Program-made: the position numbers and the translations under genes | NCBI RefSeq assembly: GCF_018687715.1 | Contig: NC_056762.1 | Span: 20,349,364-20,413,363 of the forward strand | Reading direction: 5' to 3' | Length of the DNA: 64,000 nt | Origin: Carya illinoinensis | Taxonomy: Eukaryota; Streptophyta; Magnoliopsida; Fagales; Juglandaceae | Shown here: positions 36,194-46,919 of the stretch, in pieces | Position numbering within the stretch: position 1 is the stretch's first letter | Layout of the letters: the number at the start of each line of letters is the position of its first letter | Notes under the pieces: generated by a model | The model's database searches: none | Told to the model about the DNA's origin: nothing | The model's input: the letters and a program-made list of their open reading frames with translations, nothing else

Positions 36194-37178
36194 GTCTTAG
36201 TTGGTTGTCAAAGTCAAATCGGAAAATAGCTATGGATACAAAAATATCCCGCAAAAGTAAATATGACTTCATATATTACGTTAAATTTTCTTTATAATAA
36301 AAGTAATTTTACAATCTAACATGCTACATTAATTTTAAGTTTACTTTTATAAAATCCCTTTATAAAAAAAAAGTATTTTGTTAGAACAACAAAATTACAA
36401 CTAAATTACAATTAAGCATTAAAATTTAGATTTTTCTTTTGTTTTGAGCCATTGTATTTTCAAAAAAGATTGTATCAACGTGAAGAAAAATCATTTTTAA
36501 ATGAAATTTGTATTTGAATTGTAATTTAGTTGTTCTTATATCATGTCCTAAAATGAAACTGCTTACTGTGCAGCCCGTGTTGTAGTGGCCATATTGGACC
36601 GTGGATAGTGATACAATTGCTTGGGCCTTTTTGCAATGTTGGGCTCTATAAGTGCTACCCCTTACTCTTGACACATTAACTATAAATGCATTTGCTTGTA
36701 ACTTCACTTTCCTCTATAAAATCTGATGGCCATACCATTCCAATAGATCTCATAAGGAAAACAAAATAAAATTAAAAATTGCCCTTTGCAAACAGACTAA
36801 GGCAGTAAAAGCTTTGAATCATGGCCCTGCAATGATCCATTGAAAAAAAAAAAAAAAAAATTTACAATTTTAATTAATACTATCAAAAAGAAAATTGGCT
36901 ACGAATTTCCAAACTAATATAACGTTTTACAATCGCCAGAGTTAGCCATCTGAATGCTGCGACTACACCCTTCTTCTGCTGGTGGATATAAGCCTCCTCA
37001 GCTTCATATAAGCTTCCTCGGCTTCACATCAACCTTACCTACTCGTTCTGAAAAGGAGTAATGAACTCTTTCTTTCTTTTGCCTCTCACAATGTTTGTTG
37101 TTCAATTGCTCAAAGAATTACATCGAAATATCTACCACACTAAATTCATGGTATTCCTAAGCTATTTATTCCTTTCTT
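36194..37178. other. 3' flank of the CBL gene
   Basis: AT-rich sequence. The part immediately before 37178 (to about 36.95 kb) should include the 3' UTR of the minus-strand CBL gene, but no poly(A) signal stands out. A run of 18 A lies near 36843-36860. No other gene is seen. Confidence 0.4.
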
Positions 37179-40100
37179 TCACGTAGCAATCTCATCAACC
37201 TCAGAATTAAACACAAAACTTGGAAATGTCGTTGTTATATCCCTGCATTTAATTCAACAAAAATATATATAGTGAGATGAGAACTAGATAGTCATTAAAA
37301 TAGATTAATACCCAACAAAAATAATTGGTCTCATACCTCAGATAGGGGAGGGTCATGATCTTTAATAATGATGGATTCTTAATAACGAAGTTATGCCACT
37401 CGGACTTGTCTATCTTCCCATCTTGGTCCACATCAGCTTCCGAGAATGTCTGTCCATAAACATTATGAGCTCCATGGTAAAATCATTGTTCATGATATAA
37501 TGGACAAAATAAAAACCAAAGACAAAAATAATAAGTGAAAAAGCAAATCATTAATTCTAATACCATAAATATCCCAGAAAATCACAAAGCAGAATCTTTC
37601 TACATTTGTTTTTGACAATCTAGGTGCTTTATGAAACTTTAATGGATGATTGGGAACATATTGAGGAGACGAAATATGTCCTGCTGTGTCTTATCCAACC
37701 CCTCTAGAGTGGTATTGGAGTGTAGGATGAAAAAAGAAAAGAGTTAAACCTAGACTCTTACTATCTTTTTTTAAGGTAAAAAATCCAAGAGACAGTGCAA
37801 ACACAACATGCCTTTACCCAGTTGAAGGACAGACTTGTCTAACTCATCCCCATTACACGGATCAGGTAAATCATCGGTTTCTCACCGTGATCCCTAGAAA
37901 TTATTTATACCCAAAGGTTCAAACCTTAGAGCTGAAGGGTGCCTACAGCCAAGATGAGCTTGTTTGGGTACTAGAGTATTCTGATACTTCATTACTATTC
38001 ATTATTTTATCATTTACTTTTCAACTACTTTTCATTACTTTTTATTACTATTCACTACTATTCAATATTTTATCATTATTTTTTCACTACTATTCACAGA
38101 ATATTTGATATTACCTCATTGCCCAAACGCAGTCTAAAGCTCTTACCACTTGATCCAACCCCTAGGAGTTAAATAACGGCTATTGTAGCTAGTAAATTTC
38201 TTGCTGTTGTACAAAAGACTTTTTTTCGTAAGTAAAAACAAAGGGCAAAGCGGTGATGCAGGAACTCAAACCAAAGACCACTGTAAAGACTTACAAGGCT
38301 GAACCACTGGACCAACACGTCGGTCCATGCTGTTGTACAAAAGACAGATGGATTCCCTCCTACCCAGGAAATGAGGGAACTACAGGGCAGTCGGGGGCTA
38401 GCTCTCATTGTCTAGCCATATACAACAAATAACCACCCGTGCGCAGAAGGATAATATATATCTATATATATATATAATTCGTAGGCTTCAACAAGGTTTA
38501 AAGAAGGCTCATCTAGAACAGGCATATATTCATGTAACAGTTTATACCTCAAAATTTAGGATGTCAGCAACCACAACTCACCTTATCCAGTATTATTTCA
38601 ATGGTCTCATCAGCCAACTTCATTTCAGACTCGCAAAGAAGAGCAATTAACATTTGCTTGACCTGCCAAAATCCATATAAAATCCTCTTTTGCAATAAGG
38701 CTAACCATAGCAAACAAGCAAAAGGGTCCTGAATTTGCATGCAAAGTTAACAACAAATATTATTGTAAACTAACAACAGACCTCTTGGCGCTCAATATAG
38801 CCCGTACCATCCAAATCATAGAGTTTAAATGAAACTGCAGAACAAGACCACCCAATAGTTTTCAGTAAAGTTATATAAAATTCTAAATACATGTAAGTGT
38901 ATGTATACAACTACACATCGCAACAGTCCTATATACTTTGCAATTGAATGTAAATATTTCATATCTGTGAAACTTACAATCAATCTTGTCTTCTTGAGGG
39001 GCATTAGGATGGAAGACATTAAGTGATCTGACAAAGTCACCAAAGTCTATGACTCCCTTCCGCTTAACATCAAACAGATCAAAGATCTGCAAGCAGAATT
39101 ACTCCAATTTCAAAACCACCATAATTGATTGTAAGGAGCCATTGATAGCATATCAAGGTAAACATAAAAGAAAAATAATTCACAGAATAAGTATTAAGTT
39201 GACAACAATTTTTATCTTCTTTTCTTTATTTTATATTCAAAATTCCGCCTTTTTTCTCTCTGTGTGAGATAAACAGCAGCCATGACCTCCAACTCAATTA
39301 AAAAAATATAAAATGAAAAATGTTTGTCTTGCAGCAGCAAATCAGAACCCAAACCTTGTTTTCCATTTACTAGGCTAAACTAATCAAATTAATTACTAGG
39401 CACCAGAAGATAATTAATGAAATATTAATACATCATATTGTTTACATTTCCAGTAGAAGGTCGACCTCAGTTTTTGTAATCACCATTAGAAAAAGATGAA
39501 ATGAAGTGAAGAATATACCCATCATAGGTTATTTAAAAATTTCAAGCATCTACATTTGGCTTTAATTCCAGTAGTACTGGTTCAATGGTAAAATGTTACT
39601 AAAAGCTCCACAATCTCCATCTAAATGTTTATGTAAAATGCAAACAAGAAGATATAATACCCGATTCGCAAAGAGATTCTCTTTCTTTCTGTTCTTGAAG
39701 AGTGCCAGCTGAAATTCTTCCTGCATATACAACACAAATATAAAGTATCTCATTCTAACTTAAGATCTTCACACCACATTCCCAAGTCCTGATATAAATT
39801 GAGAACTAAATCGAAAAATATAAATAAGACAATTCTAGATTTTTTAATGTTAGAGGTTTGATTTCAATTTTTTTCTCCTTTTTTAAGATGCAACATTATT
39901 AATAAAATTTCTTTTGTTTGATTTGTAACAACATATCACTTTCAATAGACAAAATATAACCGATCCCTTTATATTTTTTTATGACACAATCAAACACAAG
40001 TAGGATCTCATCAATTGTAGTTTTAAAAAGTTTCATTTTGCAGAAACAAATGTTATGGTATTATTTTTTTGTCGTTAAACAAAAGTTTTATTGAGAATCT

Positions 40101-42651
40101 CTAAACAATGCATGTGAAAAAAAAAAGATCCTTCTTTAATAGCTCATTATTTCTCTTTGAGAATTAGTTTCTTTTCTTTTCTTTTTTTAAACATTATCTT
40201 AAAAAACTTGGAAATGATGGCTTGGAAATTCTTGTTTTAACCTTCTTATATTGTAATTATTCAAAACAACTTTGAGTTGAAGAAATAACTTGATGTACCT
40301 ATAAGAAAACAATTGTCAATCAAGTGTGTTGTCTCATCATCAAGAATGGAGGAAAAATGCAAGGTGAGAAAGAGAACAGAAGAATAAGAATCATAGAAAA
40401 AAAAATAGAAGATTAAATTGAATTAAAATTATAGACAAAAAGTCCAATCTCTATGATTCCTTTTAACCTCTCTACATGGTAGAGTGCTTTTCACAACACC
40501 TAATTTCTTTCGATCTTATTCCTTTTTACTGCACAGATGGCTTTCAGGAGACAAAACTGCCTCTCTGGATCTTTATTTGATGCAATATATTTGTATCATT
40601 CATTGCACTAACCATTGTAGATGCCTCAATTGATCTTCATATAATTCTCTATTTTTCCTCAATTATACTATAACACTTGCTCTTTACATATCACCTTAAA
40701 AGGTAATAAATTGTTTTTTGCCATTCTTAATATATAGTACTTTTCATTTCTACCTATCAAAAAAATAAATAAATAAGTACTTTTCATTTCTAAAGATGCC
40801 TTTTAATAGGAAACTTATTTCTTGGGCCCTTTCAATACTACTTGTTAAGAAGTCTTGTTCAGTGGGGGCCTTGTATGAAAAACCACAGAGAGAGCATTGT
40901 GGAAGATTCAATATTTGGATATGACTGCCAAACCCCTTCTTCATCGTCAATATAATGGAATAGGAATGCATGTATTTGCAGTCAGGGGTGGCTGCCTGTG
41001 CAAGTTAGGTGGTAAAGGCCCATGGCTTAATTAAAGGAAACATCAATTACAAAAATAGGGTAACCGACAGCACAAGTCTGTTGCCATCCAAAAATGGGCA
41101 CAGAAGAAAACAAACCACCTTATTTTTATTCAAAAAAAGGATATTACAATAATACACAAAAAGGATACAAAAAGTAAAAAGAAAGAAAAAAGCAAATTAG
41201 GTAAAAGTAGCATGGTGGGCAATGCAATACGATAAATGAATTGTGGAGAGGAGTCCTTGGTTACAAGCAGTCATACCTTGTTTATCAACCCATCATCAAT
41301 CACAGAGCTGCTGATGCTCTTGAAAAGCTCAAAAAGTGCTTCAACTTCACTAACACTGACTGAAGTATCATAAAAGAACAACACGATGAAGACATTAAAG
41401 CCAATGAAGAGAAACACTATATTGAAAGTCATATAAAGAGGAGTAATACTGAGATGCATGAAATAACATAATTCATATCTAGTCATTATCAAAACTCAGA
41501 GAATGATCTTAAAGTCCAGTCAGACATGCCATTTATTTCTTTTATTTTTCTAATGCAGCCACACATCTCCCATTTCCAGCATCTACCATTTCCAGATGAT
41601 CATAATAGAAGATACAAACTATCCATCGAACCTATGACTTATCAAACCCAAGAAAGCTTAAATATACAAAGCAAAAATTGTGAATGGAGATTTATCAAGA
41701 GTTCTTTTTGTATTCCTAAAGAGGGTAAAACAAAAGATAATATTTTTTTGATAGTCAATAAGAGATTTTATTCCAAGTAGACAGGTATAGCCCAAGTACA
41801 CAGGATGTATACAAGTTAGTACACCTAAATACATGTTAAAGCGAAACAGAACTAAAATAAAACATTACAAATGTTCCCATCCCTTACAAGATTCTTCACC
41901 CAAAAACTTCAGTGCTTCAAAATATGTCACAAACAATAATATTGTGACATAATCAACACAGAAAGTTAAAATATTGCTCACATTGGCATGGACAGCCACA
42001 ATAAGTGAAAGGAGTTGAGATTAAAAAATAACAGGAATGAGAATAAAGCTAAATTAAGATTTATCATTAATATGTTTTGTAATTTATAATTACCTATAGG
42101 TTTATTAAATAATGTCTTCCCATAGCCAAGTCTAAATGAGTTGCAAACCAACTATTTGGGCTTCTAGCATTACTATAACAATAACTATGATATATAAATA
42201 TAACGTGTGGCCTCACACAGCTTTATTTTGTTTTTCCAGTAGTTATCTTTTCTTAACTAAGATTATATCAAAACAAAATTAAACAACACGCTTGCACACA
42301 AACACAAATTGGTGATTGTGTTTTAAGCACTTAAATGTTGATTAATTAAAAGATTAATTAACTGTGTTTTGAACAAAAAATTGGTCTGTTACAAATTTGT
42401 ATAACTTCATTTAAATTTCACTAGGTTAATTTTCCTTTGCTGAAACCCCAAGCCTCTCAAATATTAGAATTTAGAAAATTCACAACATTTACATGTCGTA
42501 AGGTCAACCATTGCAAAAATGCACATTGTGGATGGTGTATGCTGGCAATAAAACAGTGAAGGAGCAACTTACAAGCTGTTTGGGAAGCGAGAACTACTGG
42601 GTCCTCATGTCCAGGGACCTGTCTTCTTCCTGTAGACTGGAAACAGCCCAT
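37179..42651 (-). CDS. CBL1: Calcineurin B-like Ca2+ sensor, CBL1/CBL9 type, 8 coding exons
   Basis: Coding exons on the minus strand: 42651-42573, 41359-41277, 39720-39661, 39086-38978, 38834-38782, 38662-38582, 37449-37337 and 37242-37179. All introns are GT-AG and the phases join into 213 codons plus TGA, the usual CBL1 length. The N-terminus MGCFQS is the motif for N-myristoylation at Gly2 and palmitoylation at Cys3, implying plasma-membrane anchoring. EF-hand regions: degenerate first hand ([17 protein letters not shown], about residues 41-57), [24 protein letters not shown] and [12 protein letters not shown]. The C-terminal FPSF motif (Ser201) is the site that CIPK kinases phosphorylate in this family. 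CBL1/9 proteins recruit CIPKs such as CIPK23 to regulate K+ and nitrate transporters (family knowledge). No lesion is seen; the gene looks functional. CBL1 versus CBL9 cannot be decided here. Confidence 0.95.
37958..38137. mobile_element. MITE in a CBL intron
   Basis: The ends GTTTGGGTACTAGAGTA and GCCCAAACGCAGTCT are inverted around repeated TCATTACTATTCA / TTTTCATTACT words. The same pattern occurs at 52.4, 57.92-58.07 and 60.22-60.37 kb. It lies in the intron between coding exons 6 and 7, away from the splice sites. Confidence 0.55.
38220..38327 (-). mobile_element. tRNA-derived SINE with 18-bp TSD in a CBL intron
   Basis: On the minus strand a box-A-like GTTGGTCCAGTGGTTC and a box-B-like GGTTTGAGTTCC are spaced as in Pol III promoters, and the copy ends in a short A-run. 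It is flanked by a perfect 18-bp direct repeat TGCTGTTGTACAAAAGAC (38202-38219 and 38328-38345). The 108-bp length, the Pol III boxes and the long TSD define a recent SINE insertion by LINE-type target-primed integration. It is on the same strand as the CBL gene. Confidence 0.8.
40753..40775. mobile_element. 23-bp truncated retroposon tail with 17-bp TSD
   Basis: CCTATCAAAAAAATAAATAAA is bracketed by AGTACTTTTCATTTCTA at 40736-40752 and 40776-40792, a perfect 17-bp direct repeat. It is best explained as a 5'-truncated LINE or SINE insertion that left only the 3' tail. It lies in the CBL intron between exons 2 and 3. Confidence 0.65.
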
Positions 42652-42713
42652 TTACAGGAGAATAAGGGAGGAAGGGTCTCCACCACCAAACAAGCGCCTA
42701 TGCCAAGGCCTCA
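42573..42713 (-). other. CBL first coding exon with 5' UTR part
   Basis: TTGTAG on the minus strand (acceptor ending at 42714) precedes a 62-nt leader (42713-42652) and the ATG at 42651. No in-frame ATG lies between. The start choice is supported by the MGC lipidation motif. Confidence 0.6.
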
Positions 42714-43106
42714 CTACAATATATCAGCAAAACCATCTTAACCTTGCAATTAAAATCAAAATTCAAACACCACCATGCGGAAAAACAACAATAATTAGTC
42801 AGTTAATTGATCCAAATTCACACATATTCACTAAATTTGAGAACAAGTCAAAAAATAGAACAAAATGCAAAAACTCAAACTGGATCACTAAAATCATCAA
42901 TTAAAAAAAAAAACAGAAAATCCAGCATTGGAATTAATCTTATTTCTGCCTTTTAAAATGTAAAGGAAAAAAACTTGGTTAAGCCAAATAATCGAACTAG
43001 ACTCAAATGAGAATATCTTCAGTTAGGACCTGGCCTAAAACAGGTCCTATAAAACAACCAGTCTCCCATTGATTTTCAACTAAAACAAGATGGCACCTGA
43101 TCAACA

Positions 43107-43135
<29 letters not shown>
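43107..43135. repeat. homopolymer run of 29 C (G on the gene strand)
   Basis: Twenty-nine consecutive C, followed by TCTTAAAAAAAA. It is in the 5' UTR intron of the CBL gene. On the transcribed sense strand it is a poly-G tract able to form G-quadruplexes. The exact length may be affected by sequencing. Confidence 0.9.
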
Positions 43136-43137
<2 letters not shown>

Positions 43138-43518
43138 TTAAAAAAAAACAATTTTGGGAAAACGTCATCTGTATGCATATTTCACTCTAGCCACGCCAGA
43201 GTCAATCTCATCGCCTCACAGGTTCAGCCTACTATTGTTTTCGTTTCAATATGAAAAAAGTAAAATAAAATACAATTATTCTAATACAAGTTTTCCTACT
43301 CCAAAACGCCCTGACCAGCACTTTTAGTGATAGAATTCAGATATTAGGGATCAAATCTGAAAGCTTTTAGTATTGAAAGAAAGCTTCATAGTTGGTAATT
43401 GTGTAGAATAAAGTAATGAAGAATCATGGACTTGTTCATGGGTTCAAAAACCCTAGCATGCAATATTTTAGTTACCAAAACAGTATTTGCGGAAAATAAA
43501 TTCGACCAGAACATCTTA

Positions 43519-45741
43519 TGTTGAGTTTTTGCTTCTTTTTAGTCCCACACCGGTGGGTTATTAAGTGAGGGGCAAAACTTAAGGCTATAAATAAGGGGCT
43601 TAGCCTCTTAGTTTAGGTGCACCAGTTGAAAGCTTATCTAGTAACTTTTGACTTTAGTTAAATTCCTCTATTAACCTTTTGTAAAAAGGGAAGAGGTGTA
43701 AAGTTAAAGTTTTACTAGTGGGGTAGCTTTGTAGGTGTGGTGAGGAGAAAAATTGTGTGATTGTAACAATTTTTCACATAGTGAATTTTCTTCTCTGGGT
43801 CTGGTGGTTTTTTCTCCTGTTTTGGAGTTTCCACGTTAATTTCTTGTGTTGTTATTATTTCTCTATTTTTCTTGTTATTCCTGCAAAGGGTAGATCCTAG
43901 GGGGGTGAATTTGGAGGTCCAAATTCCCAACAATTGGTATCAGAGCCACTAGGCTCTTTTTGTGGGGTGGAGCTTTGGTGTGGTAGTGTGGATACGTACA
44001 GTCTAAGGAGGTTCTGTCTAGAAGATTGGAAATTTTAAGTGTGTCCATTGTGACCCTCCAATCTTTCCTGGGAACTGACTTAGTGAGGTACTATTCATTT
44101 CTACAGTAAATTCATCAAAGCAATGTCAGGAAGTAGGCCTTCAAATCTTGTCAAATTTGAGGTGGAGAAATTTGATGGGAGAATCAATTTTGGCTTGTGG
44201 CAAGTACAAGTCAAGGATGTCTTGATTCAATCAGGATTACACAAGGCATTGAAGGGCAGACCAGCACCTGAAGTCAGCACTGGTACTAGTGTGACTGGTG
44301 AAAGGAGCAGATCTAAAATGAGCGATGAAGATTGGGAGGATCTGGATTTGAGAACAGCAAGTGCGATACGTCTGTGCTTGGCCAAAAATGTTCTTGCAAA
44401 TGTGCATGGAATATCTACGGCAAAGGAACTCTGGGAAAAACTTGAAGAGTTGTATCAGACGAAGGGCGTCTCAAATCGTGTGTACCTGAAGGAGCAGTTT
44501 CATACACTGCGGATAAGTGAAGGTACAACTATTTCAGATCATTTAAGTGTTCTCAATGGCATTGTCGCTGAGCTAGAAGCTATTAGAGTTAAAATTGATG
44601 ATGAGGATCAAGCCTTAAGATTCATCTGGTCTCTTCCACCTTCCTATGAGCACATGAAACCTATTTTGATACATGGGAAGGAGAAAATAATTTTTTCAGA
44701 GGTTACCAGTAAAATCTTTTCTGAAGAGAGAAGACTAAGTAGTGGAAGTAATGTTCCACTTGAGAACTTAGCGATGGTAGCAGCTGGAAATGGGAAGATG
44801 AAGAACTCCATGAAGAAGAAAGTAGTCTGCTGGGGGTGTGGACAATCTGGGCACGTCAAGAAAAATTGTCCAAGAGCTGGAGCAGGTTCGGCAAGTGGCT
44901 CCAAGTCAGTAAATGGAGATACTGATATTGATGCTAATATTGTCTCTCTCCATGGAAGATTTTGATCTTTAAAAAGAGACATGTACATCCTCATGGCATG
45001 CCGCTAATTCCCAAAGTTGCCATGATAGAGGATGTGTTAATATTAGCGGGTCCACAAGTTTGCACACAGGCATTGGTTTGGCATTGATGCAGGGTGTGTG
45101 GTGGAAATTCATGTCGATGGCTGATGAATTTCCAGGAAAGCCAAACGTGGAAGTTACACCATAATTTTCAGCAATGTTGTTTTCGACATGGGCCGAAGTG
45201 AAATGCTTGGAATTGGTTTATTCTGAGTGGATATGCTTTTATGGTGAAGCATGATAGCGAAAGCTATGAAGATCTTCATTGAGGTGGAGCTTGGCTGTGG
45301 GACCAGTCAAAGTCGCAAGGTGGAGATTGTTGAGTTTTTGCTTCTTTTTAGTCCCACACCGGTGGGTTATTAAGTGAGGGGCAAAACTTAAGGCTATAAA
45401 TAAGGGGCTTAGCCTCTTAGTTTAGGTGCATCAGTTGAAAGCTTATCTAGTAACTTTTGACTTTAGTTAAATTCCTCTATTAACTTTTTGTAAAAAGGGA
45501 AGAGGTGTAAAGTTAAAGTTTTACTAGTGGGGTAGCTTTGTAGGTGTGGTGAGGAGAAAAATTGTGTGATTGTAACAATTTTTCACACAGTGAATTTTCT
45601 TCTCTGGGTCTGGTGGTTTTTTCTCCTGTTTTGGAGTTTCCACGTTAATTTCTTGTGTTGTTATTATTTCTCTATTTTTCTTGTTATTCCTGCAAAGGGT
45701 AGATCCTAGGGGGGTGAATTTGGAGGTCCAAATTCCCAACA
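43519..45741 (+). mobile_element. Gag-only (TR-GAG-type) LTR retrotransposon in the CBL 5' UTR intron
   Basis: LTRs at 43519-43932 and 45328-45741 are both 414 bp (TGTTGAG...CCCAACA) and differ at only about three positions by eye, so the insertion is young. TSD TCTTA lies at 43514-43518 and 45742-45746. The PBS TTGGTATCAGAGCC follows the left LTR (43934). A PPT-like AAGGTGGAGAT precedes the right LTR. The 1.4-kb interior encodes one intact gag ORF and no protease, RT, RNase H or integrase. This matches the non-autonomous TR-GAG class of plants. It is on the plus strand, opposite to the CBL gene. Confidence 0.9.
44123..44965 (+). CDS. Intact copia-type Gag of the gag-only element
   Basis: 280 residues from ATG (MSGSRPSNLVKFEVEKFDGR) to a stop at 44963-44965. 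The N-terminal and central part fits the UBN2/Retrotran_gag_2 family (FGLWQVQVKDVLIQSGL, TASAIRLCLAKNVL, ELWEKLEELYQTKG, LKEQFHTLRI, RFIWSLPPSYEHMKP). A CCHC knuckle CWGCGQSGHVKKNC spans about residues 236-249. Gag of such elements packages RNA into virus-like particles in the cytoplasm; enzymes must come from a related autonomous copia. About 360 bp of non-coding sequence follow up to the PPT. There are no lesions. The stop shortly after the knuckle replaces the usual pol continuation. Confidence 0.9.
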   Translation: MSGSRPSNLVKFEVEKFDGRINFGLWQVQVKDVLIQSGLHKALKGRPAPEVSTGTSVTGERSRSKMSDEDWEDLDLRTASAIRLCLAKNVLANVHGISTAKELWEKLEELYQTKGVSNRVYLKEQFHTLRISEGTTISDHLSVLNGIVAELEAIRVKIDDEDQALRFIWSLPPSYEHMKPILIHGKEKIIFSEVTSKIFSEERRLSSGSNVPLENLAMVAAGNGKMKNSMKKKVVCWGCGQSGHVKKNCPRAGAGSASGSKSVNGDTDIDANIVSLHGRF

Positions 45742-45896
45742 TCTTATACAAATAAAAACCGAAACCCACCAAAAGTTACATTTAAGGATCAAATCCACAT
45801 ACACACGGTCAAAAACCACAAATAAAGGAATCAGAATTATAATCCCAAAATATCGCTGCACATGAAAATGGAAAATAAACTATGGAGAGGCTGTAC

Positions 45897-45992
45897 CTGC
45901 AAGGAGCTGAATCGACTGTGCTGTTCCGGCGCGAGGCAGCGATCGGAAGGAGAGAGATAACGGATGGGTAACGAAGGGAAGGGGGATACAAC
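45897..45992 (-). other. putative second 5' UTR exon of the CBL gene
   Basis: On the minus strand an acceptor-like ATTTTAGCAG precedes 45992, and CTTGCAG/GTACAG gives a donor at 45897/45896. The 96-nt exon is pyrimidine-rich and GC-richer than its flanks. The next intron (45896-42714, about 3.2 kb) carries the gag-only retrotransposon. It is predicted from splice consensus only. Confidence 0.5.
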
Positions 45993-46635
45993 CTGCTAAA
46001 ATTGCTAACCCCTCGACTCCCAAATTAAAAGATATAACCCAGGACTCACAAGCTCATCATATTCAATACGAGTCCAAGAAAGCCCTATAAAAATCAAAGA
46101 AATATAATCAGAAAAAAAAAAGATCGTTACATCGTTCAAATAATTTAGAGGGAAGAGACAACCCTAAAGTTCTGTCCGGTTGCTTAGAGCGCAGACTTCT
46201 TATGATATTGTAATTGTATGGAAATTTTATACGAATAAGCAACTATCGTTCCTCAAAAAAAATTTCCCAGACTTTACCAGAGACAAACGGGGTTTAAGTG
46301 ATTATGTTTACTCTTTTCAAATACAATAATTACGATGGGGCAGAATCCGGTGCATCTAGCTTTATTTAAAAAATGACTCCGAACAATGGCATGAAGAAGG
46401 AGACCGACAGATCGAACATTTAAGCATTTATTTCCGTTATATTGATTAGTTTTCTCAGAAGCCAAACATATAGCAATCCTTTCCAATCAGCCTATTTGAA
46501 AAAATAAAATAACCCCATACCTAAATTCTAAAACCACACTGCTCAAAAATAAAATAACTTCAAAGACCCTCACAAACCCAAAATTGACCCCAAATAAAAA
46601 AACAACAAAAGATCAGCGAAGGATGAGAAACTTAC

Positions 46636-46705
46636 CGACCTAAAAATTGGCCGGGGATTCAGATTCCAGAGAAAATCCTCCAGATAGAGAGGCTTTAAGA
46701 GAGGG

Positions 46706-46760
<55 letters not shown>

Positions 46761-46860
46761 GGGTTGATCGGACGGCTGCGATGGACTTTCAACCGCTACA
46801 ATCCCGAGAAATTCACGGCCAATTTCACTGAAAACAGTTTGTTCCAAAGAAGTCGACAGC
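46636..46860 (-). other. putative first 5' UTR exon of the CBL gene with (CT)23
   Basis: On the minus strand a CT-rich leader contains (CT)23 (plus-strand GA run 46709-46754), continues through CGGCCAATTTTTAGGTCG and ends at a strong donor CG/GTAAG (46636/46635). CT-rich first exons are common in plant 5' UTRs. The transcription start is approximate. Confidence 0.5.
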
Positions 46861-46890
46861 AAAGTTGGAAACGCCTGGGGCACTGATACT

Positions 46891-46899
46891 ACATATAGG
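46891..46899 (-). promoter_or_regulatory. candidate TATA box of the CBL gene
   Basis: Minus strand CCTATATGT, about 35-100 bp upstream of the CT-rich leader. A CACGTGC word (46903-46909) close by resembles a G-box/ABRE core. Position supports a promoter; function is not shown. Confidence 0.35.
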
Positions 46900-46919
46900 A
46901 TGCACGTGCGCATCACGCT

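Noticed and set aside
41738..41880. Possible LINE 3'-tail (TTTTTTTGATAGTCAATAAGAG ... region) in a CBL intron
   Set aside because: The sequence resembles a frequent plant repeat from memory, but no TSD or coding part could be found, so it was not listed as a feature.
44644..44994. Minus-strand ORF over the gag of the gag-only element
   Set aside because: Antisense shadow of an intact, recognisable Gag; no promoter or conserved motif.
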